Below, piece by piece: positions 41,955-51,841 of a DNA stretch of 64,000 nucleotides (positions are counted from its first letter, which is position 1; each line of letters opens with the position of its first letter). The notes under the pieces were generated by a model that saw only the letters and a program-made list of their open reading frames with translations, made no database searches and was not told the DNA's origin. This DNA comes from Neoscytalidium dimidiatum (taxonomy: Eukaryota; Ascomycota; Dothideomycetes; Botryosphaeriales; Botryosphaeriaceae). Both the position numbers and the translations under genes were made by a program. The DNA is taken from contig CM074704.1 in assembly GCA_037367355.1 (NCBI GenBank), positions 868,001 through 932,000 on the forward strand, in the 5' to 3' direction.

Positions 41955-43278
41955 TTACGGTTTGAGTACTCTACGCACAAAGCGATTGGTATCGTATGAC
42001 CAGGTCAGGTTCGCACACATCTTCCGATAAAGTTCTAAACAGTACTTAATTGCAGAAGCATATTCTAAGGACCCCTTCCTGCTGATTTCCTGGAGTAAAA
42101 GCGACTCCGTGATTCCCTGCGCTCTGACAATATTACCGAAGATTTCATGATGGCGTACGAAAACGTCTTCAGCATCTTCATGCGCGACATCTGGTTGGGA
42201 TTCTATGCTTGCAAGTGGCTCGGCGAGGATGAATTCCGCCACAGTGGCCGCAAGGAGAAGCAGGGTCCGCCGGCCCACTGATTGCTCCCAGGAGTGCGTA
42301 TGGCAGGAGACGTCTGTTATTGGGGCATCGAGCGTGGACATCCAGGAATTACCGTTCTCCACCAGATTAATTACACACGGACAGAGGTTTGAGATCCAAA
42401 TGCTGCAAGCGAGTGGAAATGTCCAAGCAGCAAGACAAAAAGCCGCCTCGGATCTCTCTACTTCCCACAGCTTTCGTGCTCGGCTAGATCCGAAGAAAGG
42501 TGATCGCGTCATCCGGGTTGAAGGAATTTCAGCGGTGGGAACTTGAGAGGTGGATAGTTCCACACCCTCTCTATACGTGATTCTTGCTATCTGAAGGGAG
42601 CTGCCGTCATTCTTGTTGCAAATAAAATCGATATTGAAGTCTCTTGGAAGTATGACATCTTTGTCAAGCGGGACTTGAAGGAGAAGATTCCAGTATGTCC
42701 CGTCTCCTGACTTTTTTTTTCATAAAATGCATCCATCCACTGGCTGGATTCGTCCGCGCGTTCCTTCAGGATAAAAGACTCATTGATGTCTTCTACATCA
42801 TCGTGCCTCATTTTGAAACGGATTCTGCTATATTGTTCCAAGTCAGCAATCCTGCCCTTCACTCTTGCTATAGCGCCTTTCAGCTCATCACTCTTGTAAC
42901 ACGCCCAAACCACCTTCTCAAAAGCTGAAGCATGCTGCGGCTCTTCTGATCTTTTCGGCAAGGCCTTCAGAAATGTATTCACAGCAGTTTCAACAAGTCT
43001 AATGCGTTCTCGAATGCGCTCAACACCGTTCGTTCCTCAAAGTGGACGTAATGATCCATTCTCCGGGTAGGTTCGCACCAAGTATCCTGCCAATCGTTGA
43101 GTCTCGAAATCGCAGTCTCGAATTCGCAGGCATAACCCTCTAAAATATCCGTATAATTGCGCCATTCCACGTAGCGCCCACGCATTGTGGCAACGGTTGA
43201 GACCGTGAAGTCGAGGGCCGAGATAATGCCCCCGCATATTCCTATCAAGCCAGAAACAGTTGAGAAAGGGTCTCCCAT
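41955..43278 (-). pseudogene. decayed gene with fungal NLR/prion-like N-terminal region
   Basis: Reads from ATG 43278 (MGDPFSTVSGLIGICGGIIS) through GRYVEWRNYTDILEGYACEF. Near 43040-43050 the sense frame shifts by one, continuing VERIRERIRLVETAVNTFLK, FEKVVWACYKSDELKGAIAR and ADLEQYSRIRFKM. At the A9 run (T9 at 42712-42720) it shifts again, continuing YWNLLLQVPLDKDVILPRDF, NDGSSLQIARITYREGVELS and later RKLWEVERSEAAFCLAAWTF, SIWISNLCPC, ending at 41955. The MGDPFS...GI.G.I..L start followed by a K-x-R helical stretch and an LA..W..PL....W..NLC segment is the layout of fungal proteins with a STAND/prion-type N-terminal region and a DUF7580-like C-terminus (inference). At least two frameshifts, both at short homopolymers, so pseudogene unless the assembly is wrong. 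Confidence 0.6.
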
Positions 43279-43737
43279 GATACCTAGGATATTTTATGTT
43301 GAGATGACATGAATGAAGGTTTGTAGTTGGAAGTCGGTTGAGCTGAATTGTTTTTCTTCCGAAATGCAGGCTGTTGTCGTGGGTCACCGCAAGGCTCCAC
43401 AAGCCCCGTACGTGGCAAGCAGAGAGCCGACAATCTATACCTCTCAAGATATATCTCAAGCGCTCAATTCAATTTGGAAGCAACGGAAAGTCGCAGTAAT
43501 GGTTTGATATCGCAACTGACTTGATGAACAACGAAGTGCCTAGCTCTAGCTTCGAAGGGGGTAAAGAACAGCCCGAATGCCACACGCGACTGTATTAGAT
43601 CGGCAACTGAAACCTTGCCCTAATTTTGGCCTTTTACTTTTACCTGATGATGACGGAATTTCTCAACACCAGAGGATGATGTCAAACCGTGAAAAAGGAC
43701 TATAACGATATATTCTTACTGAGATATATACCCAATT

Positions 43738-44319
43738 TCAAGTATTCATATCGAAGGTGTCCACGTTTCCCCACTTGAACATCTTGGAAGCTTTAAGAGC
43801 CCGTGTCTTCATTTCAGCATTTTCCCTCCGGGTCTGCACAAGCTCAGAGATATCAGTAAGAATCTCGAGGGCTTCTGAAACCCTGTCGCAGAGCTCCTGA
43901 CTTTCGGCTGATACCAAAGCTACGCATCGTCAGCTTTCCCATTAGTTAGGTTACGTCCTTTATGTATCTCACCTTTATCCATGATGCAGGCGCCGGTACT
44001 TCCGCAGGGCCTCACCCCTCCGTGAAAGGATGCATAAGCCTTTAAAAGCTTTGCTAAGTACTGAGTTTCTCGTACCCTTTCCCTGTCTCCAAAAATTCAA
44101 TTGGATTGCCCTCAGCGTATTCATTGACCACCATTGATTCTTCCTAAATCGTAGTCGAAGCAGGGCATCATCAAGTGTGGCAAACATTTCGCCCCCCATA
44201 TCATCGACATCTTCCTCTTCCAGAGCAGATTCGATATCACGGATGACCTGGTTATACTGCGTTCTGAGACGTCCGGAGGATTGCTCGAGGTCGTGTTCCG
44301 CTGCTCCCTGAGATATAGA
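43738..44319 (-). pseudogene. unidentified ORF, probable gene remnant
   Basis: A minus frame from 44319 reads EHDLEQSSGRLRTQYNQVIR, DIESALEEEDVDDMGGEMFA and LRLRFRKNQWWSMNTLRAIQ. It then shifts at a T5 run (about 44089-44093) into DRERVRETQYLAKLLKAYAS and FHGGVRPCGSTGACIMDK. A clean 53-nt intron follows (43920-43972, CTAACTAAT branch), then a last exon with LVSAESQELCDRVSEALEIL and TRALKASKMFKWGNVDTF, stop at 43738. No start is evident: a TAG at 44320-44322 precedes the frame. That TAG may be the end of the methyltransferase frame, or lie in a 51-nt intron (44301-44351), or be a nonsense mutation. The protein is helical and charged; no family recognised. It may be the C-terminal half of a gene broken by the neighbouring methyltransferase. 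Confidence 0.4.
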
Positions 44320-45803
44320 CTATATGGAAGCATTTTCACTTGCTATATTACGTTCCCTCATGGCAGATATTGATGAAGAACACGAGATGCGCTCGCTCCT
44401 CGTTTCTGTATGACTCTGCAGCTGAGGCGATTCACATGGCTTCTGGCCATACATGTAGCAGAACTTGAGGTACACGGGGTATTTTTGCATCAGAAACTCG
44501 TTTCTGACGTCGTCCAAAAGTTCTTCAATGGGGTCACTATCCCAGCCAAGCACCTGGGTCAAGACAGGTATTGCTGTGGGTGCAATCCCTTCCAGAACAA
44601 CAAGGAGCATGCGTTTTCCAAGGTCCTGCTGCATTTCGTCCCATTTCCCCACTGGTATCTACAATTTCCATGGCCAGCAGTCAGTGAGCTGCATCAATGA
44701 TGATGATCTAAAGAGAGATTAAAGGGGGGGAAATCTTTCAAGTAAGGGAAAGAGACAGAAGTCGCTAGTATCCCCGACCAATTTGACATTGCACAACTTG
44801 TTGGAGCAAAAACTCGTATGCATCTGTATTCGTTGTCTGGCTTTCGTACCTGAAAGAGCGGAGGAGCTAAACTACCCAGCGGCGCTAGCGCCGCGCTAAG
44901 CGTACCTGCCATAACACAACTTCTGAACCGTATTCTCAAACCCAGCTTCGATCATCTTATCTTTCTACTCGGCTACAATCCTGAAATTTCTCCCAACTTT
45001 CTTTGAAGCAAAATACCGTATGCGAGACTTCTTGCATCTCTCATCATCAGACCAGAACATCGTTGAATCTTCCTGGTGCTCGACCCATCCGCCCGGACCT
45101 TAGATGGTGGTATGACTGATGCCACCATCAAGACCAGTCTACAATGGCTGGATAAAGATATCGCGCGTGGACGAAGTCGAAGACATCTTTTTCAAGCGGC
45201 CAGTCTTCCTCGGCATCTGCTTGAAGGAATTCGCAATTTGATGGCGTCCTAACCAGTGAGCAAAACGATTAGAGCTTGAAACTTGCTCAGAGGAGAACGG
45301 GTGACTGAAAGCGAGTGTACATATGCGAAGAAAGGGACCAAAAGAAAATTCGTAGATCTGTACCGGCTCGGTTGGACTAGCTTCACGTCAAATGCGAGGA
45401 CCTGAGCATCAGGATGAGCGCCGGCAAATTCTAAAGCCCTGTAAACCCATCAGCGTATGCGAGCTGAAATATTCAAACGAAATCTGACCATACCCCAGTG
45501 CCAGTGCCGATATCGAGCACGGGCTCTAGATCTTCAAAGGGCGGCATACAGGGCGCCACCTAAGGTTTGGACAATCGTGTGGCCCCAGAAGTCTAGACGG
45601 TCGGCTTCCCGTTCATCGTCCGGCAGCAGGTATGAATCAGCCGAAGAAGAGCCGCCGCCCCCAGAATATGATTTGGTAGCGGATCCGGAGGCTGACGACC
45701 CTCCAGAGTCCTGGGATCGTGCAACTTCTCCCCATGAGTCCACTACCCTCAGCGCGCGCTCCCGCCGGCCTTTGATGGAGGAGCTATCGTCCTCAGAAGC
45801 CAT
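44320..45803 (-). pseudogene. LaeA-type SAM methyltransferase pseudogene
   Basis: Starts ATG 45803 (MASEDDSSSIKGRRERALRV). SYLLPDDEREADRLDFWGHT is the family's entry motif. A frameshift near 45537-45547 (GCCGCCC) separates it from PFEDLEPVLDIGTGTG, SAM motif I. Further pieces: ALEFAGAHPDAQVLAFD, NCEFLQADAEEDWPLEKDVF, VHARYLYPAIVDWS, an in-frame TGA at 45128-45130, SYHHLR, a shift, GGWVEHQEDSTMFWSDDE, NFRIVAE, a TAG at 44965-44967, KDKMIEAGFENTVQKLCYG. Then about 250 bases of non-sense, including a perfect GC palindrome. The C-terminus resumes at about 44658 with IPVGKWDEMQQDLGKRMLLV, LTQVLGWDSDPIEELLDDVR and YGQKP. Introns are visible at about 45443-45497 and 45249-45339. The LaeA/LaeA-like class regulates or takes part in secondary metabolism; this copy cannot be functional. 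Confidence 0.75.
44879..44894. repeat. perfect 16-bp palindrome inside methyltransferase pseudogene
   Basis: GCGGCGCTAGCGCCGC equals its own reverse complement. It sits in the roughly 250-base non-coding stretch that interrupts the methyltransferase, in otherwise AT-richer DNA, and could be the scar or tip of an inserted element. Confidence 0.8.
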
Positions 45804-46346
45804 CGAGTGTGCCGATTTCAGCCAAACCAGAGCCTGACATAACTAGTGCCCCACTTGGGGCCAAACAAAAAACAGATAGGGATGAGCAGAAAAGGCACTT
45901 CTCTGCTGCAACAACCTCGGTATAACTTGAAGCAACTTCTTAATATCACGAGTGGAAGGTGTTATAGGAGATGATCAACGAATTGTGGTAGGGTATCAAT
46001 GTTACTAATCTGAAGAGACCAGGAAATGTTTTCGTCTTCGAAACAGTCGCCCGACACTTTGTTACTGCGCAATCGTGAAGGGAACACCGCTTCAGGACCA
46101 CAAGATACAATGCAGATGGTGATCTTAAGCAAATGGTTAGAGCTCTCTCCAAGCCTGTTCCAACAAGTTAATAATGAGACTAGTGTTAAATCTTCCACGT
46201 GACATGTATTTCTCGAGTTGTAATCTTTCATGCAATTTCATTATCGTAACTCTTTTCTCACATATATGCCCCCACATCTATTTACAAACGTTGACACCTC
46301 TTTCCCAATATTTTGTGTCTACACCATGCACAATCGCTTTTTGTTT
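45804..46346. other. intergenic
   Basis: 543 AT-rich bases: methyltransferase promoter side and alcohol dehydrogenase 3' UTR. No gene supported. Confidence 0.5.
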
Positions 46347-47561
46347 TTACTGGGCGTGCTTCTCGTTGACCAGGACGTACCTGTACCGCGCCTTACCATC
46401 CTCCATGTCCACAACGGCCTGGTTCGCGTCCTTCAGCGAGCGCTCCTGGATCCACGGCTTGACGCCCTGCTTCGCAGCGAGGTCCAGCATCTCCCTGATC
46501 TCACGGGGGGCGCCGATGATCGAGCCGCCAAGCTTGCAGCCCTTGGCGATCAGCGCGAAGGCGTTGATCTGCGGCAGGGCGTCCTCGGGGGCGCCGACCT
46601 GGATGAAGACGCCCTTGTAGCGGAGCAGGCTCAGGTAGCCCATGAGCGGCATCTTGGGCGACGAGACGGTGGAGACGATGATGTCGAGCGAGTTGGCGTG
46701 CTCGGTCGACCAGTCGGGGTCCTCGTCGGTGGCGATGAAGTCGTCGGCGCCCATCTCGCGCGCGTCCTGCTTCTTGGTCGCGGTGCGGGAGATGACGACG
46801 ACCCGGTCGGCGCCCAGCGCCTTCGCGAACAGCACGCCGAAGTGGCCGAGCCCGCCCAGGCCGACGATGCCGACCGTCTTGCCGGGCCCGGCGCCCTCGC
46901 GCTTGAGCGGGCTGTACAGCGTGATGCCGGCGCACATCATGGGCGCCGCGTCCTTGGTCGGGATGGCGTCCGGGATCTTGAACACGAAGTGGCCGGGCGT
47001 GCGGTTGTAGTCGGCGTAGCCGCCGTACGACTTGCTGCCGTCCGGGTACCTGGCCGCGTACGTGCCGACCATGTGCGGGCAGTGGTTCTCCTCGCCGTCG
47101 GCGCACGCCTCGCAGTCCGGCTTCAGGCACGACGACGCCTGCGCGCCCACGCCCACGCGGTCGCCCACCTGCACGTGCTTGACGTTCTTGCCGACGCGGA
47201 CGGCGCGCCCGATGATCTCGTGGCCGACGACCGCCGGATAGGGTGTTGCGCCCCAGCCTGTTTGAGGGAATTTTTTGTCAGAGGCGGTGGGTCATGGGCG
47301 AGGTGAGAACGTGATGGCTGGGATAAGGATGTGATGGCTGAGATGAGGATGTGATGGGCTGGAAAAAATTGGAAAAAAAAAAAAAGGCTTACCGGAACGG
47401 AGGGTGTGGATGTCGGAGCCGCAGATGCCGCAGGCCTGGATCTGGATGTCGACGTCGTCCTCGGACCACGGCTTGGGCTCGTACTCCTGCCAGACCATCT
47501 TACCCTTGACGGCCTCCGGGTCCAGGGCGCACCAACCCTCAAACTTGTAATCGGTAGACAT
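46347..47561 (-). CDS. zinc-dependent alcohol dehydrogenase, NADP cinnamyl-type (ADH6-like)
   Basis: Two exons on the minus strand, 47561-47393 and 47257-46347, intron 135 nt, 359 residues (yeast Adh6 360). Start MSTDYKFEGWCALDPEAVKG. Catalytic zinc site CGICGSDIHTLRSG, then VVGHEIIGRAVRVG after the intron. Structural zinc loop with Cys spaced as CLKPDCEACADGEENHC. KSYGGYADYNRTPGHFVFKI and PMMCAGITLYSPLKREGAGP are typical of the cinnamyl/ADH6 subgroup. Dinucleotide fold GIVGLGGLGHFGVLFAKALG, followed by ADRVVVISRTATKKQDAREM, where the Ser-Arg after the strand favours NADPH. Ends EKHAQ. It reduces aromatic and branched aldehydes to alcohols in the cytosol. Strongly GC-rich codon use and intact, in contrast with the wrecked genes immediately to its left. 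Confidence 0.93.
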
Positions 47562-47703
47562 CGTGGTTGATGGTGATTGGCTGAGCGATGAAAATAGAGG
47601 AAGCTTTACGTTAAGGGTAACGGGGGGTATAGGAAGCAGGATACGATGGAAGAGAAAGATTCTGAGTTAGGGAGGAGAGCGGCGGGAAAGGGCGTGGACC
47701 ATG

Positions 47704-47713
47704 GATATATATA
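47704..47713 (-). promoter_or_regulatory. possible TATA box for the alcohol dehydrogenase
   Basis: TATATATA-type motif about 145 bases upstream of the alcohol dehydrogenase ATG in otherwise GC-rich DNA. Position fits a fungal core promoter, but no transcription start is visible. Confidence 0.35.
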
Positions 47714-49726
47714 CACGGCTGGGTGGTTCGACCCGATTCCAGGGCACCAGGGGCGTCTTTTCCCTCGTCTTGGTAGTCAATTAGCAATGGCAACTAGGTG
47801 GGCTCCGCTGTTAACTCCTAACAGCGTTGCAAAAGGCCGGCTTGGGAAACGGGAAGTGGGCTGGCGGGCGGCGGACATGCGTCATGGGCTCAAGCTTTCT
47901 GGGCGCAAGGGTAGGCCGTAGGGGAGGGACTAGGGAATTAGCTGCCGGCAGAGCTCCGATCCCTGTGCGCCGCCACATCTGCAGCAAATCGCTGCGCGAT
48001 GGACGACTCGGGCATCCAATATTCCTGTGCTGCTCTCCCGCTCGGTCCGTTGCTGCGGCAGTTGACAGCGAGGGTCTGCTGATAAGGTAGCTGGCCTATC
48101 GCAGGCCTCAATCATCGCCGTCTATAAGGAAATTGGAAGTGGCCCGGCGCGGTCCAGAGTCTGCGGCGGTGTGGGCACAAGCATTGAAGAAAAACGTGTC
48201 GCCTTGCAGCCGATGGCCGATCAGCGCAGCGGATGCTGGAACGGCGGCTACCCGAAGATGCGGCGTATCAGTCAGTGCAACGTTGCCGGGTGACACTAAA
48301 ACCTCGTTATCTCCGTAGCTTGAGATCTGTGTCGAATCTTCGATCACGTTGGGGATACTCCGTACGTAGTAAACACACGGCGCCGGTCCGCTTGCATCAG
48401 CCCAGCCGCGCGCATCGCACAGCTGCCCTCTACTCCAGTCCATTTTGGCAACTATCCCCGCCTGCAAGAACCGGCCTTATCTCCCAGAGGGCCGCAAGCC
48501 ACGTAGCAGAAGACTCCAAGTCTCGTTTCCTAGGCCGTGGCTGTTCTTCGGGGCGTGTTTCGTCGTTTCCTCACCGGCGACAGCCCATGATGCATTACAA
48601 AGATCAATAATCTGAAAACGGAGTTAATGTTGACTCCGATCGCCACCGAATGCCTAGTCGAGACGCCGCGCTGAAGTGGTATTAGGATGCCATGATGAAT
48701 CTACTTGCGAAATTTTATTTTTTTTTCTTTTTTTTTCTTTTTACAAACGTACGTTGAGACGGACGCACGTCATGATCTGAACAGACTAGCCACGAGCGGC
48801 CTGGGGGATTTTCTTTGTCATGCGGGGGGTCCCTCTGCATCCCTCGCTCCGCCTTTGCCGTCGCGGTTGCGGTCCGTTGCATTGGCCCGTCGTCGTGGAG
48901 ACTACTGGGGTGGCGTGCGGCTCTTTCTTAAATCCATTTAAGCTTCTGACACCTCCAGGTCCCAGTCCATCACCTCAGACCCGCTCGCCCGCCCGTCAGC
49001 CGCTATCGCTATCGCTCCCGCTGATCCAGCAGATCCTCCAATGCTGCTTTTGACTTCATCGCGATTCCTTCGGAGAATTGCATCTCGATCCCCGCAGTCG
49101 CACATCCCACTCCCGAGCCCGGAAAGCGGGGGTAGATCCAAACAATCCACGGGCTGATGCTGCACCGTGGCCTATTTTTACCCGTCAGCATGCCATGCTT
49201 ACGCACGTCCGCCATGTGTGTTGAGAGCCAATCAATCCATTCCGCACCCAACAAGCCGGTCTGCTCGTCGTCTACTCATCACTAGTTCTGCGCGCTAATC
49301 AACCCATGCCGTGCCACCCAGCCCAGAGGTCGGAATCCATCCGCCTGACTTCTTGTTGTCTCGGGCTATCGCATAATGCTCACGGAGACAGGCCCGTGGC
49401 GTGTGTAAACCCCTTACCCATCGCTGACAATAGACAATAAGGAATAGGAACGACTGTGTATGTGTGTATGTGTGACGAGAGCATAAAGGAAAAAGGGTTT
49501 TGGCCAGTTCCCTCAACTGAAAGCAACAAATATCCAACATAAACGCCCGTCCCACATGCGGCTTTGCTTTTGATATTATCTCCCAAGGTCGCGCGTCCTG
49601 ATTAAATCACCGCTGATGAATCCCGAGGAACGCCGGATTGTATCGTCGTGCACTGCACATACGCCAGATCTATGCAAATGTGAAAAAAACATAAGTCCCG
49701 CTCGAGAGCATTCGCGTTCGGGAAAC
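47714..49726. other. intergenic
   Basis: 2.0 kb with no supported gene. Features: a T-rich tract at 48716-48742, a (TG)n stretch at 49456-49474, and GC-rich blocks at 47900-48600. The open frames here lack motifs and starts. Confidence 0.5.
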
Positions 49727-51841
49727 TCAATAGGACGATACCCTTCCGCCGTAAGTCGCCGGCCGTGGCTTCTTCTGTCCCGGCCTCAAGCTGATGACTG
49801 ATTCGAGCTCCCGCAACATGCTGGTGTTCGCCTCGCGCTGTTCCCGCAGGGCTGCTTGCCGAACACGGTCCTCCTGGATCTTCGCCATGCGCTCCTCGCG
49901 CGTCATCGACATCCGTGTGCGAGGCATGGCGATGGCCTCGAAAATCTCCTCGTCGGATCCGCTATTCGACGCAGCAGAAGAGCTGGAGTTCCGGTTACTC
50001 GAGAATGGGACTTCACCGTTGAGCGCCCGTAGAGCGTCGCTAGGACTCCCGGTTTCGTCCACCGCCGTGAGCCCGCCAAGGCTAGGCACCGGCGAACGCA
50101 GACCGCCACTCGAGGATGCTTGCGAGATCCGGCGCTCTTGCCTGTCGATGTTGAGCGCCAGTGAAGTCTTACCTGCCTCCCACGCCTGAACTAGGTTCTT
50201 GAGGTCAGCGCCGATCGAGTCGTACTGGGCCATCAGCGTCGAGCCCAGTTCGGTTACTTCCGCCGATTCTTCCAAGCTCTTGTTCGACTCTTCTCGGAGG
50301 ATCTGCATCTTTGCCTGCAAACCGCGGATCCCCTGCGATAAAGCGCTCATTTGCCGCACCGAAGCGCGAATTTTCTCTTTTCCGGGCGTCGAGGGCGCCT
50401 TGGGCTGTGGCGATGGCATTACAAATTCTGCAAACGTTAGCCTGCTACAGATCGGCGGCGGCATCCAGACAATCTTACGTTCTTCCTCTCCAAGAATGCG
50501 CGTCAATTTCTCGCACCACTTCCCAGACAGCTCCGTCAGACGTTCCATCGCATCAATGGCCGGCCGCCAGCGGGCGAAGTCCTCCCTGTCACCATCCGCT
50601 TCAAGAGCCAGCAGAGAGCAAAGGAATACCCTGCGCAGCGTGATGAGGCGATACTGCCAGATGCGCAGCGCCTTCAGAGTTTCGCCATCTTCGAATTCAT
50701 CCTCAGAGTACCCGAGCGCGGCTTCTTGCATGTCCTGAGAGGTAATGTCGTACACATCCAGGTATCTTTCGAGATCGTCCGGCTCCACAAGGACGCGCAG
50801 GGTGGCGCACTCGTCGGCGAGAGCGGGGAGAGTTGCGGCGAACGCACTTCGAAGACTCCGCCGTAGACGCGCGCACCGTTTGATTTGTCCCTTATCATCC
50901 AGTCTCGTAATGGGTGGCATGGGCGTGCTCCTGGAAGGACATCAGTCTTGAGTCTTGCAGAGGTAGACTGCACATCTTACAGTCGATAACCCCGAGACAC
51001 CAGTTCGACTTCCTGAATCAGCATGAGAGCGGACGAAGTGGAGGTGTCGAAAGCCTGCAGATTGGACACAAGGGCGGAGGCTGCGGCGACAGCACGATGT
51101 CTCAGATTTTGCAGCCACTGCCGCTTTGCATGTGCATACGCAACTGTCAGACCAACGGCGGTGGCCATGACCACGACCAGGAGCCTCCCCTTGTTGAAGC
51201 CTCCCTGCTTCGATTCGCGCGCCCAGTGGAGCAGCGACACCACCACAAAGGCCCCCACGCCCGTCGCTGCGGCTCCGCTCACATTGATGGAGCCGCCCTT
51301 ATACTCTACGGTGGGAGAGCCGCCATCTGCAGGCCCCGACGCAACTTTGAACGCTGTTTGGCCGGAATTCTCGCTGAGGAGCTGCGACGATACGATGGTG
51401 AAGCGGAAATGCTCGAGGAATCGGGTGTTGTCGGCTCGGCCCAGGCGGGAGTTGAGGGCTCGCTGGGCAGCATGTCAGCGGCTTGGGTCTGAGACGGCGG
51501 CGAGAAGCGGTGTGGGAGCTTACAGAGTAGGCACTCTGAATGCGGTGAACAGAGCCTCGATTGGGCAGTTTGAGCGGGCGTGGAAGCTTCTTGCGCAGCT
51601 TCGACTGGAGGGTTGAGGGGCCGCGGGGGGCGAAAGACGATTCCTGGCCCTTCTCTTCCGTGCTCTCTTCGACGGACGCCACCCAGGTCGGCTCACCAGT
51701 TCCCTCTCCTACGGCGAGCGTTAGCCGAGGCCGCTGTGACTCTTCTTCAGACATGACGCAAATCGCAGGCGTGGAAGCGCAGGCTGACGCACCCTCGAGG
51801 TACGCCGCTAGAGGCGAGTCTTCGTATATGATGTTTTCCAT
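49727..51841 (-). CDS. Inp2/vezatin-type peroxisomal myosin-binding protein
   Basis: Four exons on the minus strand: 51841-51524, 51462-50981, 50930-50479, 50427-49727; introns 62, 50, 51 nt; 650 residues. Start MENIIYEDSPLAAYLEG (another ATG lies three codons upstream). Exon 2 has RFLEHFRFTIVSSQLLSENS, then two adjacent TM helices (AAATGVGAFVVVSLLHWA; GRLLVVVMATAVGLTVAYA), then FDTSTSSALMLIQEVELVSR GYRL, the core of the myosin-binding domain shared by Inp2 and vezatin. Later it is helical (RLRRSLRSAFAATLPALADE; DYDSIGADLKNL-type segments) with a Ser-rich tail ending RPGQKKPRPATYGGRVSSY. In yeast, Inp2 tethers peroxisomes to Myo2 for inheritance. Intron 3 is exactly 51 nt with GTAAG, GCTAACG and CAG, so its retention keeps the frame and adds 17 residues. 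Confidence 0.82.

Noticed and set aside
44320..44322. TAG as a nonsense mutation inside a single long gene from 44912 to 43738
   Set aside because: I first read this as one gene starting at ATG 44912, but the segment before the TAG is the C-terminus of the LaeA-type methyltransferase, so the TAG is more likely its natural end.
46230..47306. 358-codon frame antisense to the alcohol dehydrogenase
   Set aside because: Antisense shadow with skewed composition (Arg, Asp, Val, Ala repeats); the dehydrogenase frame has all zinc and cofactor motifs.
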